Shown here piece after piece: positions 41,877 through 52,576 of a stretch of DNA of 64,000 nt; the first letter of the stretch is position 1; every line of letters begins with the position of its first letter. Both the position numbers and the translations under genes were made by a program. Where the stretch lies: positions 16,356,902 to 16,420,901 of the forward strand of contig CM064655.1 in assembly GCA_032717465.1 (NCBI GenBank), written 5' to 3'. The DNA comes from Coenobita brevimanus (Eukaryota > Arthropoda > Malacostraca > Decapoda > Coenobitidae). The notes below the pieces were generated by a model. It worked only from the letters and a program-made list of their open reading frames with translations. It searched no databases and was not told where the DNA came from.

Positions 41877-42770
41877 ATGGCCGAAAATGTAAACAATGAG
41901 GGAATGGAATTTCAAGGATTTGATGCTAATACTAATGTCATGGACCTGGTGAAAACATTAATTATGAGGATTAGTGAACTCGAAAAAAAAGTAGAGAATC
42001 TAGTGATAAGGGATGTGTCAGGAAATACGGAAACCACCATACAGAGTCTAATCCAGTCCAACGAAACAGTCAATGAAGAGATTAGGAATTTGAAGCGGGA
42101 AAATGTTGAACTGAGGAGGAAACTTGAAGAGAGTACTAATAAAACGGAGAAGGTGAGTAATGTATTAGAAGAACATAAGGCAAGGTGGGCACACGTAGAA
42201 GAAGAACAGAAAGAAGTGGTCAGCTTAAGAGAGATCATCCAGGAAGAAAGGGAAATGAACAAGAAAGAAATGGAAGAAAATGTAGTGAAAATACTGAAGA
42301 AAAAAGAGAAAATAGTGAGAGAAACTGTAGAAAGGAACAGATGTGTGGTAGTATTTGGAAACAGGGAAGAGGAAGAAAGGGTTAGGTTCGCAAGACTCGA
42401 GAGAGACACGAACATGGTGAGAGGAATATTAGGCAAGATTGACCCCGAAGGAGACAAGTGGGTAAAAGAAATTGAGGAAGTAAGGAGGATAGGGCCTTAT
42501 GAGAAAGGGGAAACAAGACCAATGAGAGTCAGGTTTACATCAGAAAGTGTAATAAATGAGATACTTAAAGTGACCTGGAAATTAAGAAAAGAGGCGGGGA
42601 TGGAAAATATTATAATAAGAAAAGATCTGAATGAAGAAGAAAGAGAAGTTTTAAAATCATTAAAGGAAGAAGTAAAGGAAAAAAATGATAAGAGGACAGA
42701 GGATGAACGTAATACTTTTTTTTGGAGAGTATTGGATATGAAAGTAAGGAAATGGTATTTAAGGAAATAG
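41877..42770 (+). CDS. CR1-A ORF1 (coiled-coil, L1-ORF1p-like C-terminus), intact
   Basis: 297 residues from ATG at 41877 (MAENVNNEGMEFQGFDANTN). Coiled coil about residues 22-165 (LVKTLIMRISELEKKVENL through EERE...KKEMEENVVKILKKK). Then VVVFGNREEEERVRF (possible RNA-binding fold start), RRIGPYEKGETRPMRVRF (about residues 202-220) and IIIRKDLNEEEREVLKSL. These resemble the RNA-binding and C-terminal parts of L1-type ORF1 proteins; no zinc knuckle seen. It ends NTFFWRVLDMKVRKWYLRK and stop at 42768-42770. Zero-frame codons ACT TTT TTT TGG cross a T8 run (42716-42723). Expected role: binds element RNA and forms the RNP. Codons match the other copies, and the frame is free of stops, unlike A1. 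Confidence 0.93.
   Translation: MAENVNNEGMEFQGFDANTNVMDLVKTLIMRISELEKKVENLVIRDVSGNTETTIQSLIQSNETVNEEIRNLKRENVELRRKLEESTNKTEKVSNVLEEHKARWAHVEEEQKEVVSLREIIQEEREMNKKEMEENVVKILKKKEKIVRETVERNRCVVVFGNREEEERVRFARLERDTNMVRGILGKIDPEGDKWVKEIEEVRRIGPYEKGETRPMRVRFTSESVINEILKVTWKLRKEAGMENIIIRKDLNEEEREVLKSLKEEVKEKNDKRTEDERNTFFWRVLDMKVRKWYLRK
42716..42722 (+). promoter_or_regulatory. Candidate -1 frameshift site U UUU UUU
   Basis: In the ORF1 frame the heptamer reads T TTT TTT (last base of ACT, then two Phe codons). Slipping back one base puts the ribosome on TTG GAG AGT, the first codons of the open ORF2 frame. The same T8 occurs in A1 (3409-3416, minus strand). I could not test for a downstream stem-loop or pseudoknot. 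An alternative is reinitiation at the AUG in GGAAATGGTA, about 20 bp before the ORF1 stop. Confidence 0.6.
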
Positions 42771-45502
42771 AAGTGAAGGAAACTAGGGGGGATGGTTGTG
42801 AAAGATCAGAAGTTGAGGAAGTGGTACAGACAGAGAGTAGGAGAGAAGAGGGTATTAATAATGTCAAAAATAATTTGAAGGTGATATATACTAATGTTGA
42901 TGGTTTCATATCGACAAGGATCGAAATTAATGATTTCTCGAGAGAACATGAACCTGATGTCATGTGCTTTGTTGAGACCAAATTAAGAGAAGATATTGAT
43001 GTTCATTTGGGAGATGGTAAATACAAACTGTGGAGAATAGACAGAAAAGAAAAAAAGGGAGGAGGAGTGATGATAGCAGTGAAGAACAACATAAATGTAG
43101 ATACTGTGGAAATGGAAGAAGGCAGGGCTGAAGTGATATATATGAAACTAGAAACTGGAGAGAATGTTAAGAGAGATATGGCGGTAGTGTATGTTCCCCC
43201 AAAGACGAGAGCATGGAAGGATGACGAATACCATCAGATGTTGTCTGATATGGCTAGCTACTTGCAAAAAAAAATTGAGAAAAGCAATAATATAATTTTG
43301 GTGGGTGACTTTAATTGTAAAGAGGTGAACTGGGAGGAATGGTACTCGGGAGGCGGTGAGGATTCGTGGGGCACTATGTTATTAAATATAATAATGAATA
43401 ATGTGATGACGCAGTGGGTCAAAGAAGAGACACGGTTTCGAGGTGAGGACACACCAGCAAGGTTAGATTTACTGTTCACCAAAGAACCCGATGTAATAGA
43501 ATCATTGGAATATCTCTGTCCTTTGGGAAAAAGTGATCACGTGGTCATTGAGTTCCAGATGTTAATAGGAAACGTCGAGCCAAGAGATGAGCTTCATAGA
43601 CAGGGAAGATACAACTTTGGCAAAGCAAATTTTACAGGATTGAGAAAATTTTTTGAAAATGCGGATTGGAGAAAATTCAGAGAAACAAGAGAGATACAGA
43701 GGAAGTGGAATATCTTTCTAGACCTCTATAATTTGGTAGTGGAAAAATTTGTACCAAGAGTAAGAGGGAAAGAAAACAGGAAAAAGGAGTGGTTTAATAG
43801 AAGGTGTATGATAGCCAAAAAAGAGAGAGATAAGGCGTGGAACAATTGGAGAAAGAGAGATAACGACAGAACAAAGGAAGAATATAAAAGAACAAGAAAC
43901 GAATACACAAGAATACGTAGGGAAGAAGAAGGGAATTTTGAAAAAGGTATAATTGACAAATGCAAGGATGAACCCAAACTGTTTTATAGATTTGTTAATG
44001 GCAAACTGAAACAAAAGGAAGGAATCACCAACCTGAAAGTAGATGGAGAGGTCTTTAAGGATGCGGCAATGCAAGCAGAAATAATGAACAAACATTTCCA
44101 GTCAGTTTTCACTAAAGAAAAGGAGCTTGTGGAAGGGGAGGGAGTGATTAGAAATGTTCCAGTGATGAAAGATATAAAAGTGGAGGTGCTGGAAGTGTAT
44201 AAATTACTGGAAACTCAAGATGTAAGGAAAGCCCCAGGACCTGATGGAATTTCTAATTGGGTACTGAAGGAATGCAGAGAACAACTGGCGGATAAAATTC
44301 ACAGCTTAATTGTATGCTCACTGGAAGAGGGGAAAGTGCCAAAAGAATGGAAGGGGGCAAATGTGGTACCAATTTACAAGGGAGGAAACAGGGAAGAACC
44401 CCTGAATTATAGACCAGTGTCTCTAACCAGCATGGTCGCAAAATTGTGTGAGAGAATCCTGAAAGACAGATGGATAAAATATCTGGAAGAGATGAATATT
44501 TTGGCTGAATGTCAGTTTGGATTCAGAAGTGGAAGGTCATGTGTTTCAAACTTGTTGAGCTTTTACTCAAGAGCGATTGATGTGGTACAGGAGAGAGATG
44601 GTTGGGTGGATTGTGTGTACTTAGACTTAGAGAAGGCCTTTGACAAGGTACCTCATAACAGACTAATGTGGAAACTAGAATATATAGGAGGACTAAAGGG
44701 GAAACTTCTGGAATGGATGAGAGACTTTTTGAGAGACAGACAAATGAGGACAGTAATAAAGGAAAAGATGTCTGGATGGAGGGAAATAACAAGTGGAGTC
44801 CCTCAAGGCTCAGTGTTGGCACCAGTAATGTTCCTGATTTACGTAAATGATATGGTAGATGGAGTGAACAGTTATGCGAGTCTGTTTGCTGATGATGTAA
44901 AGATCTTGAGGAAGATAGAGGTTGAGGAGGATTGTAAAATACTGCAGGAGGATTTGGATAGGATACACAATTGGAGCCGGACATGGGAAATGAAATTTAA
45001 TGTAAAGAAATGTAAAATATTGGAAATGGGTAAAAGTACCAGGAGACCATCACTGAATTATTTTTGGGGTAATGAATTAATCACAAAAAGGAGAGAAGAG
45101 AAAGATTTGGGAGTGCTGGTCCAAGATAGTTTGTCACCAGAAAAGCACATTAACAAGACAGTTGGAGAGACTTATAAGCTCTTGACTAACATAAGAGTAG
45201 CATTTCATTATATGGATGAGGAAATGATGAAAAAATTGATAGTGGCCATGATCCGCCCCAGGTTAGAATATGCAGCAGTAGTGTGGTGCCCACACAAAAA
45301 GAAAGATATAAACAAGATTGAGAGAATACAAAGAACAGCAACCAAGATGGTCCCCAGTCTGACAGACCTGTCATACAGAGAGAGGCTGGAAAAACTGGAT
45401 TTGCCTTCGTTAGAGGAAAGGAGAAAGAGGGGAGACATGATTGCGGTGTTCAGGACCATGGTGGGAGTAGATAAAATTGACAAAGAAGATCTGTTTGTTT
45501 AG
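42722..45502 (+). CDS. CR1-A ORF2 (endonuclease-reverse transcriptase), one nonsense near C-terminus
   Basis: 926 codons open in the -1 frame relative to ORF1, with no AUG at its start; coordinates begin where the frameshift would enter. Endonuclease: VIYTNVDGFIS, VETKLREDIDVHLGDGKY, KKGGGVMIAVKNNINVDT, YVPPKTRAW, ILVGDFNCKEVNWEEW, TPARLDLLFTKEPD and GKSDHVVIEF. RT: KAPGPDGISNWVLKE, VVPIYKGGNREEPLNYRPVS, ECQFGFRSGRSC, YLDLEKAFDKVPHNRLMW, SGVPQGSVLAPVMF and LFADDVKIL. C-terminal region: YAAVVWCPHKKKD and RRKRGDMIAVFRTMVGV. The stop at 45500-45502 (TGG to TAG after EDLFV) removes the last 60 or so residues; further indels follow. It nicks and reverse-transcribes at the target, here apparently AC repeats. 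Confidence 0.93.
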   Translation: MESIGYESKEMVFKEIEVKETRGDGCERSEVEEVVQTESRREEGINNVKNNLKVIYTNVDGFISTRIEINDFSREHEPDVMCFVETKLREDIDVHLGDGKYKLWRIDRKEKKGGGVMIAVKNNINVDTVEMEEGRAEVIYMKLETGENVKRDMAVVYVPPKTRAWKDDEYHQMLSDMASYLQKKIEKSNNIILVGDFNCKEVNWEEWYSGGGEDSWGTMLLNIIMNNVMTQWVKEETRFRGEDTPARLDLLFTKEPDVIESLEYLCPLGKSDHVVIEFQMLIGNVEPRDELHRQGRYNFGKANFTGLRKFFENADWRKFRETREIQRKWNIFLDLYNLVVEKFVPRVRGKENRKKEWFNRRCMIAKKERDKAWNNWRKRDNDRTKEEYKRTRNEYTRIRREEEGNFEKGIIDKCKDEPKLFYRFVNGKLKQKEGITNLKVDGEVFKDAAMQAEIMNKHFQSVFTKEKELVEGEGVIRNVPVMKDIKVEVLEVYKLLETQDVRKAPGPDGISNWVLKECREQLADKIHSLIVCSLEEGKVPKEWKGANVVPIYKGGNREEPLNYRPVSLTSMVAKLCERILKDRWIKYLEEMNILAECQFGFRSGRSCVSNLLSFYSRAIDVVQERDGWVDCVYLDLEKAFDKVPHNRLMWKLEYIGGLKGKLLEWMRDFLRDRQMRTVIKEKMSGWREITSGVPQGSVLAPVMFLIYVNDMVDGVNSYASLFADDVKILRKIEVEEDCKILQEDLDRIHNWSRTWEMKFNVKKCKILEMGKSTRRPSLNYFWGNELITKRREEKDLGVLVQDSLSPEKHINKTVGETYKLLTNIRVAFHYMDEEMMKKLIVAMIRPRLEYAAVVWCPHKKKDINKIERIQRTATKMVPSLTDLSYRERLEKLDLPSLEERRKRGDMIAVFRTMVGVDKIDKEDLFV

Positions 45503-45742
45503 GATAAGAGAGTAACAAGAGGACACGAAATGAAACTGAAGAAGCCAAGCTGATGGAAGGATATCAAGAAATATAGTTTTCCTTACAGATGTATAACCTG
45601 TGGAATAGCCTGGACAAAGAGATCATCCAGTCTACAAACTTAAACAAGTTGAAAGCTAAATTTGTCTTACTGAGAAACAGAGATGGGACCCAACGAGAAT
45701 AGCTTATTTCCTGTATATCACAATTAGGTAAATAAACTAGGA

Positions 45743-45754
45743 ACACACACACAC
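45743..45754. repeat. (AC)n linking CR1-A and CR1-B copies
   Basis: Twelve bases of AC between the CR1-A copy A4 3' end and the CR1-B copy B1 5' end. Confidence 0.95.
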
Positions 45755-46035
45755 GAGACACCAAGGAGTGCAGAAGTTCGCCTAGAGCGCTCCATACCGA
45801 GCCAGCAAGGCCAGTGGCATTACCTAAATTAGTATCATTATATGAGTCAAGCTCTGTACCAGATTAGACTAAATGATTTTTTATTATAAAAAAAAAAAAA
45901 TAAGTTTAAACAAGACTTATTGAAACAGAAAAGAGAACTGAGTGGCGAAAGAATGCACTGTCGGCTGAGGTTTGTTTAGACTACAACTGCCCCAGGGAAT
46001 GTACAGTAAGTACACTGTGCTTTTAGTATTGCAAA

Positions 46036-47014
46036 ATGGACACATACTTTAGTAAAGCACATTTGGAAAAGAAAAGGGATAAAGGTAGAAAGCAAGATGA
46101 TGATTTCTACGAAGAATTGGTTGAACTGGAGACTCACAACAGACTGGTTGAACGTGTTCACAAATTGGAGATGGTTTTCAAAAATGAAATTGATGAAATA
46201 AAGAAGCAGATGCACTTGCAAAAGGAAGAAATAAAAAAACTAGGAAGGGAGGCCAACAAGAAAGACACAACCATCAGTGAACTAACAGTGGAATTGAGTA
46301 CACTTAGGAAGAAAATGAGTGAAATGGCAAGTACAGTAGTCAATCACGACAGTATTATGGAAGAGCTCAAAAATGATACAGACAATTAGGCAAGTAAGCA
46401 GTCTGATAGACCAGAGCAGTGATACTGAAGAGAAGATAACACAGGTGAATGAAGCTGTGCAAAGCTACAAAAATGATGTGGAAACCACATATACTGAAAT
46501 GGTGAAAGTGAAGAAAGACTTAGAAACAAGGGTAGAGGAAAAAAGCATTAAAAAGGAAGTGAAAAGAATAATCCAAAACAATCCAAAGTTAGTCAGAGAT
46601 TCAGTAGATATCAACAAATCTATAGTAATAATTGGTATAGAAGAGGAAGAAGTAAAAAACAAGATCACAGGAGACAAAAAGGAGATGGCAAATGTAATAA
46701 GCTTACTGAAAGAAGTAACAGAGGAAATCTGTTGTAAAGATATAGAGGAACACAAAAGGTTAGGGAAATACGAAAAAAGCAAGACAAGACCTCTAACGGT
46801 AACTTTCCAGAGTGTAAACACTGTGGAGGAGATACTAAAAAATGTAAAGAATCTTACAGAAAAAGAGGAATTCAAAAATGTATGGATAAAAAGATGCCTA
46901 ACAGAAGAGGAACTGGTATTACTGAAAGAGAAGAGGGAGGAAGTAAAAACAAAAAATGAGGGAAGATCAGAAGAGGAGAAGAACACATTTTTTTACAAAG
47001 TAATAGGATTGTAG
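46036..47014 (+). pseudogene. CR1-B ORF1 (coiled-coil protein), one frameshift
   Basis: ATG at 46036 (MDTYFSKAHLEKKRDKGRKQ). Strong coiled coil (ELVELETHNRLVERVHKLEM through TVELSTLRKKMSEMASTV). A 2-bp deletion near 46380 (GACACAGAGACAATT in B3, GATACAGACAATT here) shifts the frame; the second part (46373-47014) continues RQVSSLIDQSSDTEEKITQV to HKRLGKYEKSKTRPLTVTFQ and NVWIKRCLTEEELVLLKEKR, matching the C-terminal motif of CR1-A ORF1. It ends NTFFYKVIGL with stop. The T7 at 46988-46994 lies at the place of the CR1-A T8, and ORF2 opens in the -1 frame there. Confidence 0.88.
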
Positions 47015-49784
47015 GTACGAAAGTGGTACACAAACAGGAGGGAATAAAAAGGAGGAAGGTAGTAGAACCATGTCAAGACAAGTATATAAAAAAGACGATA
47101 AAGTTGCTGTACTCAAATGTGGATGGAATGGTATCTAAATTACTAGAGATGAATGATTAAGTCAGAGAAAATGAACCACAAATAATATGCCTAACTGAAA
47201 TAAAATTAACACCAAGGATATCCAATGACATAGTAAACTTAGAGGAATACAATAGATGGAGAAGGGACAGAAATTTAAAAAAGGGAGGAGGAATTATAAT
47301 ATTCACTAAGAAAAATCTAAAAGTCAATGAAATAAAACTAGATATACCATCACAAATAGAACTGATTGCAGTAGAGATCAACACATCTGAAGGGAAAGTT
47401 ATTGTAGCCAATTTGTACATGCCACCAAGATCAAACACATGGGAAAGAGACGAATATGAGGACCTGCCAGAGAGTACAATTCAGAGTTTAAGATCATTAC
47501 TACATAAGATGAAAGAGAAATCGGAAAGAATTATACTAACTGGAGATTTTAATACAAATATAAATTGGAATACTCTAGATATAATTAGCCAAGAAAGCTG
47601 TTGGGACCAAAAGCTCCTGGATCTCATGCAAGAGTTTCTCCTAATGCAACATGTGAGGGAAACCACCAGAAAAAGAGAACTCGATGTACCTTCAATGCTA
47701 GATCTAATATTTACTAGGCAAGAAAATGATATTGACAGTTTAATATATCAACCTCCACTCGGCAAAAACGATCATCCAGTACTAAATTACAACTTCAGGA
47801 TAGGATATGACATAGTTAACAGCAATGAAAGTTACAAAAAGAGCCTAAACTACAAAAAGGGAAATTATCAAGACCTAAAGAAGTATTTCTTAGAAGTTGA
47901 TTGGGAAAATGAGCTTAGAGGACAAGATTTAAATGCTGTATGTAAAAAATTCTGTGAATTTTATGAAATAGGAGTCCAGAGGTACATCCCACAGCACAAA
48001 GAAACAGATAAGAAAATACAGAAATGGTTCAATACAGAATGTAAAAAATCAAAAGAAAGAAGAGATTTGTTGTGGAATATATACAGACGACACAATAGTG
48101 AAAGGGCATATAATAATTACAAACAGGCAAGAAACGATTACACAAGAATAATGAGGAAAGCCCAAAAACAGTTTGAGGAGGATATAATAAATAAAAGTAC
48201 TGATCAACCAAAGCTATTTTACAGCTACATCAGAAGCAAAACCAAAGTAAAAGATATAATACAATCCATTACGGACGAGGGAATCACTTATACACAAGAG
48301 AAAGATATTTGTGAAACGCTATATAAGAATTTCCAATTAGTATTTCAAGAAGAAAAAAATTTTGAGAGGGACTATGTGGAACATGCATGTCCACACATAC
48401 TACCAGATATAGAAATAGCAGAAAAAGTAATACAGGAGGAGTTAAGTAAATTAGACAGAGGAAAAGCAAATGGTCCTGATGAAATTTCATGTTGGGTACT
48501 ACGAGAATGTGCAAAGGAGTTAAGTAAACCATTATTTTTAATTTTCAAGAAATCCTTGAGTCAAGGTAAACTATCTGATATTTGGAAGAAAGCAAATATT
48601 GTCCGCTTATTCAAGAAAGGAAATAGACAAAATCCACTCAACTACCGACCAGTATCACTGACCAGTGTTGTAAGCAAGGTATTAGAAAAGCTTATAAGAA
48701 AAGCTTGGGTAAATCATCTAGAAGAACACAGTATGATAACAGAAAGACAGTTTGGTTTTAGAAAAGGAAAATCATGTGTTACTAATCTGTTGAGCTACTA
48801 TGACAGAGTAACAAACACAATACAGGAAAGAGAAGGATGGGTGGACAGTATCTATTTAGATTTCAAGAAAGCATTTGACACAGTACCACACCAAAGACTT
48901 TTATGGAAACTGTACCATCAAGGAGGAATTCGAGGCAAACTGTTTTGTTGGATGCAAGATTTTCTCATAAAAAGAGAAATGAGGCCGGTACTACGGGGAA
49001 ACTACTCATCATGGAAAGAAGTGACTAGTGGAGTACCACAGGGTTCAGTGCTGGCACCAATCATGTTTTTAGTGTACATAAATGATATAAACAGTAACAC
49101 TGGAAATGAAAGCTATCTGAATATGTGTGCAGATGATGCAAAAATACAAAGGAGAATTACTAACACAGACTCTTGTAAAGAGCTACAAGAAGAATTAAAT
49201 AAACTCCATGAATGGAGTAATACATGGCAAATGGAATTCAATGTGGACAAGTGTCATGTAATCAAGTTTGGTAAAAGTGGAAAAAGACCTGATTGGGATT
49301 ATACGTTAGGAAATAAAACCATACACACATCAGAAAGAGAGAAGGACCTAGGTGTGATTATCAATAACAGACTATCTCCGGCTGACCACATCAGCGAGAA
49401 GGTACGGAACATGTATACACTGCTTGCAAATATGAGAATAGCATTCATGAAGACATGCTAAGAAGGATAATAACATCATTCATTAGACCAACCCTGGAGT
49501 ATGCATCAGTAGTCTGGAGTCCTTATCTCAAAAAACACATAGACAAGATTGAAAAAGTTCAAAGGGCCGCTGCAAGATGGATACCAAGCTTAAGGGACCT
49601 AACCTACGAAGAAAGACTAAATAAACTGAATCTACCAACACTACAGGAAAGGAGGAAAAGAGGTGACATGATAATGCTATATAAATGCATATCAGGGAAG
49701 GAGAAAATAGACATAAATGATTACTTAACATATCGGGAAGCATCAGCAAGAGGACACTGCAAAAAACTGCATAAGGAGAGGTGA
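46987..49784 (+). pseudogene. CR1-B ORF2 (endonuclease-reverse transcriptase), two breaks
   Basis: Open in the -1 frame from the T7 run through LLYSNVDGMVSKLLEMND, then a nonsense codon at 47158 (TAT to TAA). The endonuclease resumes: PQIICLTEIKLTPRI, KKGGGIIIFTKKNLKV, ANLYMPPRSNTWERDEYED, IILTGDFNTNINWNTLD, SMLDLIFTRQENDIDS and GKNDHPVLNY. RT: GKANGPDEISCWVLRECAKE, NYRPVSLTSVVSKVLEKL, RQFGFRKGKSCVTNLLSY, YLDFKKAFDTVPHQRL, SGVPQGSVLAPIMFLVYIND; the catalytic site reads CADDAKIQ (FADD mutated to CADD, both Asp kept). A deletion near 49450 shifts the C-terminus (49455-49784: RPTLEYASVVWSPYLKKHID, RWIPSLRDLTYEERLNKL, RRKRGDMIMLYK). Second lineage of the same CR1 group as CR1-A. Confidence 0.91.
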
Positions 49785-49976
49785 TAAAGATGTAAGGATA
49801 TTCAGTTTCCCAAACAGAGCAATTGATCAACGGAATACACTACCGAATGAAATAGTGTGTGCCAAAACAATTCACAAATTTAAGGATATGTACGATAAAT
49901 ATGGTTTAAGACACGGGACAGTACGAGCTCGACTCATTCCTGTAAAGATACAATTAGGTAAGAGCAATTAGGTAAG

Positions 49977-49978
<2 letters not shown>

Positions 49979-50013
<35 letters not shown>
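49979..50013. repeat. (AC)n linking CR1-B and CR1-A copies
   Basis: AC run between the 3' end of B1 and the truncated 5' end of A5. Confidence 0.98.
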
Positions 50014-50015
<2 letters not shown>

Positions 50016-50726
50016 ATAGATAGATGGATAAAATATCTGGAAGATATGAACATTATGGTTGAAAGTCAGTTTGGATTCAGACGTGGAAGGTCATGTGTTT
50101 CCAACCTATTGAGCTGTTACTCAAGAGCGAATGACGTGCTACAGGAGAGAGACGGTTGAGTGGATTATGTGTATTTAGATTTGGAGAAGGTCTTCGACAA
50201 GGTATCCCATAACTGACTATTGCGGAAACTGAAGCATATAGGAAGACTGGAAGGAAACCTCCTCAAGTGGATGAGAGACTTTTTGAGAGACAGAAAAATG
50301 AGGACAGTCATAATGGACAGCATGTCTGGATGGAGGGAAGTAACAAGTGGAGTACCACAGGGCTCAGTGTTGGCACCAGTAATGTTTCTGATGTACGTAA
50401 ACGATATGGTAGTTGGAATAACCAGTTATGGAAGTCTGTTTGCTGATGATGCAAAGATCTTAAGGAAAGCAGAAGTTGAGAAAGACTGTAAAATGCTGCA
50501 GGAGGATCTGGATAGGATACATGATTGGAGCTGGATGTGGGAAATGAAATTCAACGCAAAAAAATGTAAAATATTGGAAATGGGTACAAGTACGAAGAGC
50601 CCATCACTGAATTACCGTATTTCGCGGCATGTAAGACGCAGCATTGTGAAAGAACGCACCCTAATACTTACAGGGCAGTTCTGTGAAAAAAAAGTTTGCC
50701 CCAACCAAAACTGCGGTAAGGTTTCT

Positions 50727-51015
50727 TGATAAGAGCCATTACCACACAGATACACACTCACCTTTCAGAATCTATTCATTACTGATCATCAGCCTTTGGT
50801 TTCTTTTTTATATACACAAAGAATGGTACAGGAAAAGAAAACAATGCCCCTTCTAGACAAAACGTAACTGATATGAGCCACTATCACTTAGATACACACT
50901 CATCTTTCGGAATCTATTCAGTACTGCTCGTCATCCTTTAGTTTCTTCTTTTATGTACAAAGAATTATACAGGAAAAGAGAAAAGAAAACAAAACCCCAT
51001 CTTAACAAAACGTGA
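50727..51015. repeat. Two tandem units of about 145 bp
   Basis: Units at about 50727-50873 and 50874-51015 share AGCCA(T/C)TA, AGATACACACTCA, CTTTC(A/G)GAATCTATTCA, TTTAGTTTCTT/TTTGGTTTCTT and TACAGGAAAAGA, followed by ACAAAACGT. Confidence 0.88.
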
Positions 51016-51413
51016 CTTCAAACCAAGAGGCCATCTCAACTTTGTTGATAAATATGTATCAGTAAACTGATATAAACACTGTTTTTAATATTTTATGAAT
51101 TTAAAACCACAAATGAAGTCAATAAACTCTGTTCTTTCATTCACTGACGAAAACATAAAGTACAATGAATGTTCACATCAGTCCATTTATCCTAAAAGAA
51201 CCCCATCATATTCCACACCTGTTATGGAATTTCCTCACATTGCCTTGACTCAAGCACAATATCACCCTACTACCATCATTAATCATGCACTCTAACTAAC
51301 CTGTAATTACCTCCACAAATAATATAAAAAGGTAGCACTTGTAAATACACAAATTACAATGTTTCACAACCAAAATTCAATATAGCAAGGCTGCTTGGGA
51401 ACAGGATAGACAG
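51016..51413. other. M1 internal sequence, unassigned
   Basis: AT-rich interior of the TA-flanked transposon. No gene or repeat recognised. Confidence 0.4.
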
Positions 51414-51970
51414 TTGTTTTTACTCTCTTCTCTCAGTATCACTCCTTCACCTTCAGCTATGTTTGCCTTGCAGCATCAACAATTAAAAATGCATGCTTCA
51501 CTGATCATAATTTACTATAAACATTCAAAACATACTGAGTATGGTGAAAACATCCATTGTTACACCTTAGTAACACTGCTGCCTCCCAGTCGCTAGACAG
51601 CAGTCTCTACCACTTCCTCTCAGTATCACTTCCTCACTGTCTGCGATGTTTCCCTTGCAGCATCAACAGTTAAAAATACGTTCTTCACTGATCACAATTT
51701 ACTAAAAACAGACATTCATCTCAAAACATGTCGAGAATGGTGAAACTATCCTTTAGCAACACTGCTGCATACCAAGCGCTAGACAACGGTCTCTACCCTC
51801 TTCTCCCAGTATCACTCCCTTACTGTCACCTGTTTTCCTTGCAGCATCAACAATTAAAAATGCATATTTCTCTTATCAGAATTTGCTAAAAACAGACATC
51901 CATCTCAAAACATTCGAGTATTGTGAAAACATCCATTTGTGGTCTTAACACTGCTGCCTCCTAGTCACTA
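51414..51970. repeat. Three tandem units of about 185 bp
   Basis: Units begin near 51420, 51605 and 51793 with CTC(T/C)CAGTATCACT. Each has CCTTGCAGCATCAACA, TTAAAAAT(A/G)C and AACACTGCTGC, and the first two end with CGCTAGACA(G/A)C. Part of the M1 interior. Confidence 0.9.
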
Positions 51971-52576
51971 TGGTACACACACACACACACACATGTACAC
52001 ACCACATGCAACATTCGCTCGCCTCTGAAACATTTACATCAGTCAGTTTTGGAGTACCCAGTGGCTTTATTATATGCAAAAAAACATCAAAATGTATTTG
52101 GTTGTTCAATATAAATATCATCACTTAAGGACATGAAACATCTCAAACAATTTATTCATCCAAACATCGTCAGTGCAAGACTAAAGGCACCATTGATCCT
52201 AAATTTTCCTTGGTTGCATCTGTCATGATCACCTAAAACCTATATTCACTTCATATTACTGACATGGTGAAAATTTCACTCGTCTTCAAATCCTGAGAAT
52301 TCATCACTACTTTCCCCGTCCTGAAGCATCACTGGAAGTCATCACCACGGTCATCATCACTCTTTCACTGTCACTCTCATACAGTAAATGGTCCTCAGTA
52401 CCATCCACTGAATTGCTTATACCACACTTCATACGACTTTAACTTGGCAATCGTTTTAACTGAGCACAGGCGATATTCAGACTTGGGGCATTTGATACAG
52501 CCCACATTAACCTCCTCAGTACATGTTTCCTGAACTGAATAAAATCATATGGCGAGCATGAATAAACTATACATTG
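51971..52576. other. M1 internal sequence with short (AC)n
   Basis: Contains (AC)n at 51975-51992 and otherwise AT-rich sequence without recognised features, up to the RTE-2 target duplicate ATACATTG (52569-52576). Confidence 0.45.

Larger units (their letters stand above)
41806..45742 (+). mobile_element. Full-length CR1-A LINE (copy A4)
   Basis: Starts GAACAGCCGGAGAGAGCGG directly after (AC)n and ends AATTAGGTAAATAAACTAGGA before (AC)n (45743-45754). Short 5'UTR (71 bp; it lacks the internal part seen in A1 and A2), intact ORF1, ORF2 open for 926 codons, and a decayed C-terminus. This is the best copy for reading the ORF1/ORF2 arrangement. Head-to-tail with A3 upstream and CR1-B copy B1 downstream. 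Confidence 0.94.
45755..49978 (+). mobile_element. Full-length CR1-B LINE (copy B1)
   Basis: The 5'UTR begins GAGACACCAAGGAGTGC after (AC)n and shares CCATACC..., GGCATTACCTAAAT and CTGTACCAG with copy B3 (61771 onward). ORF1 is at 46036-47014 with one frameshift. ORF2 lies in the -1 frame and has a nonsense codon at 47158, then 682 open codons (47413-49461), then a shifted C-terminus to 49784 and beyond. The 3' end CAATTAGGTAAGAGCAATTA-GGTAAGA shows the tail motif twice and enters (AC)n at 49979-50013. Confidence 0.93.

Noticed and set aside
50727..51970. CRISPR-like repeat-spacer array
   Set aside because: Units are long, diverged and contiguous with no spacers; eukaryotic TE context.
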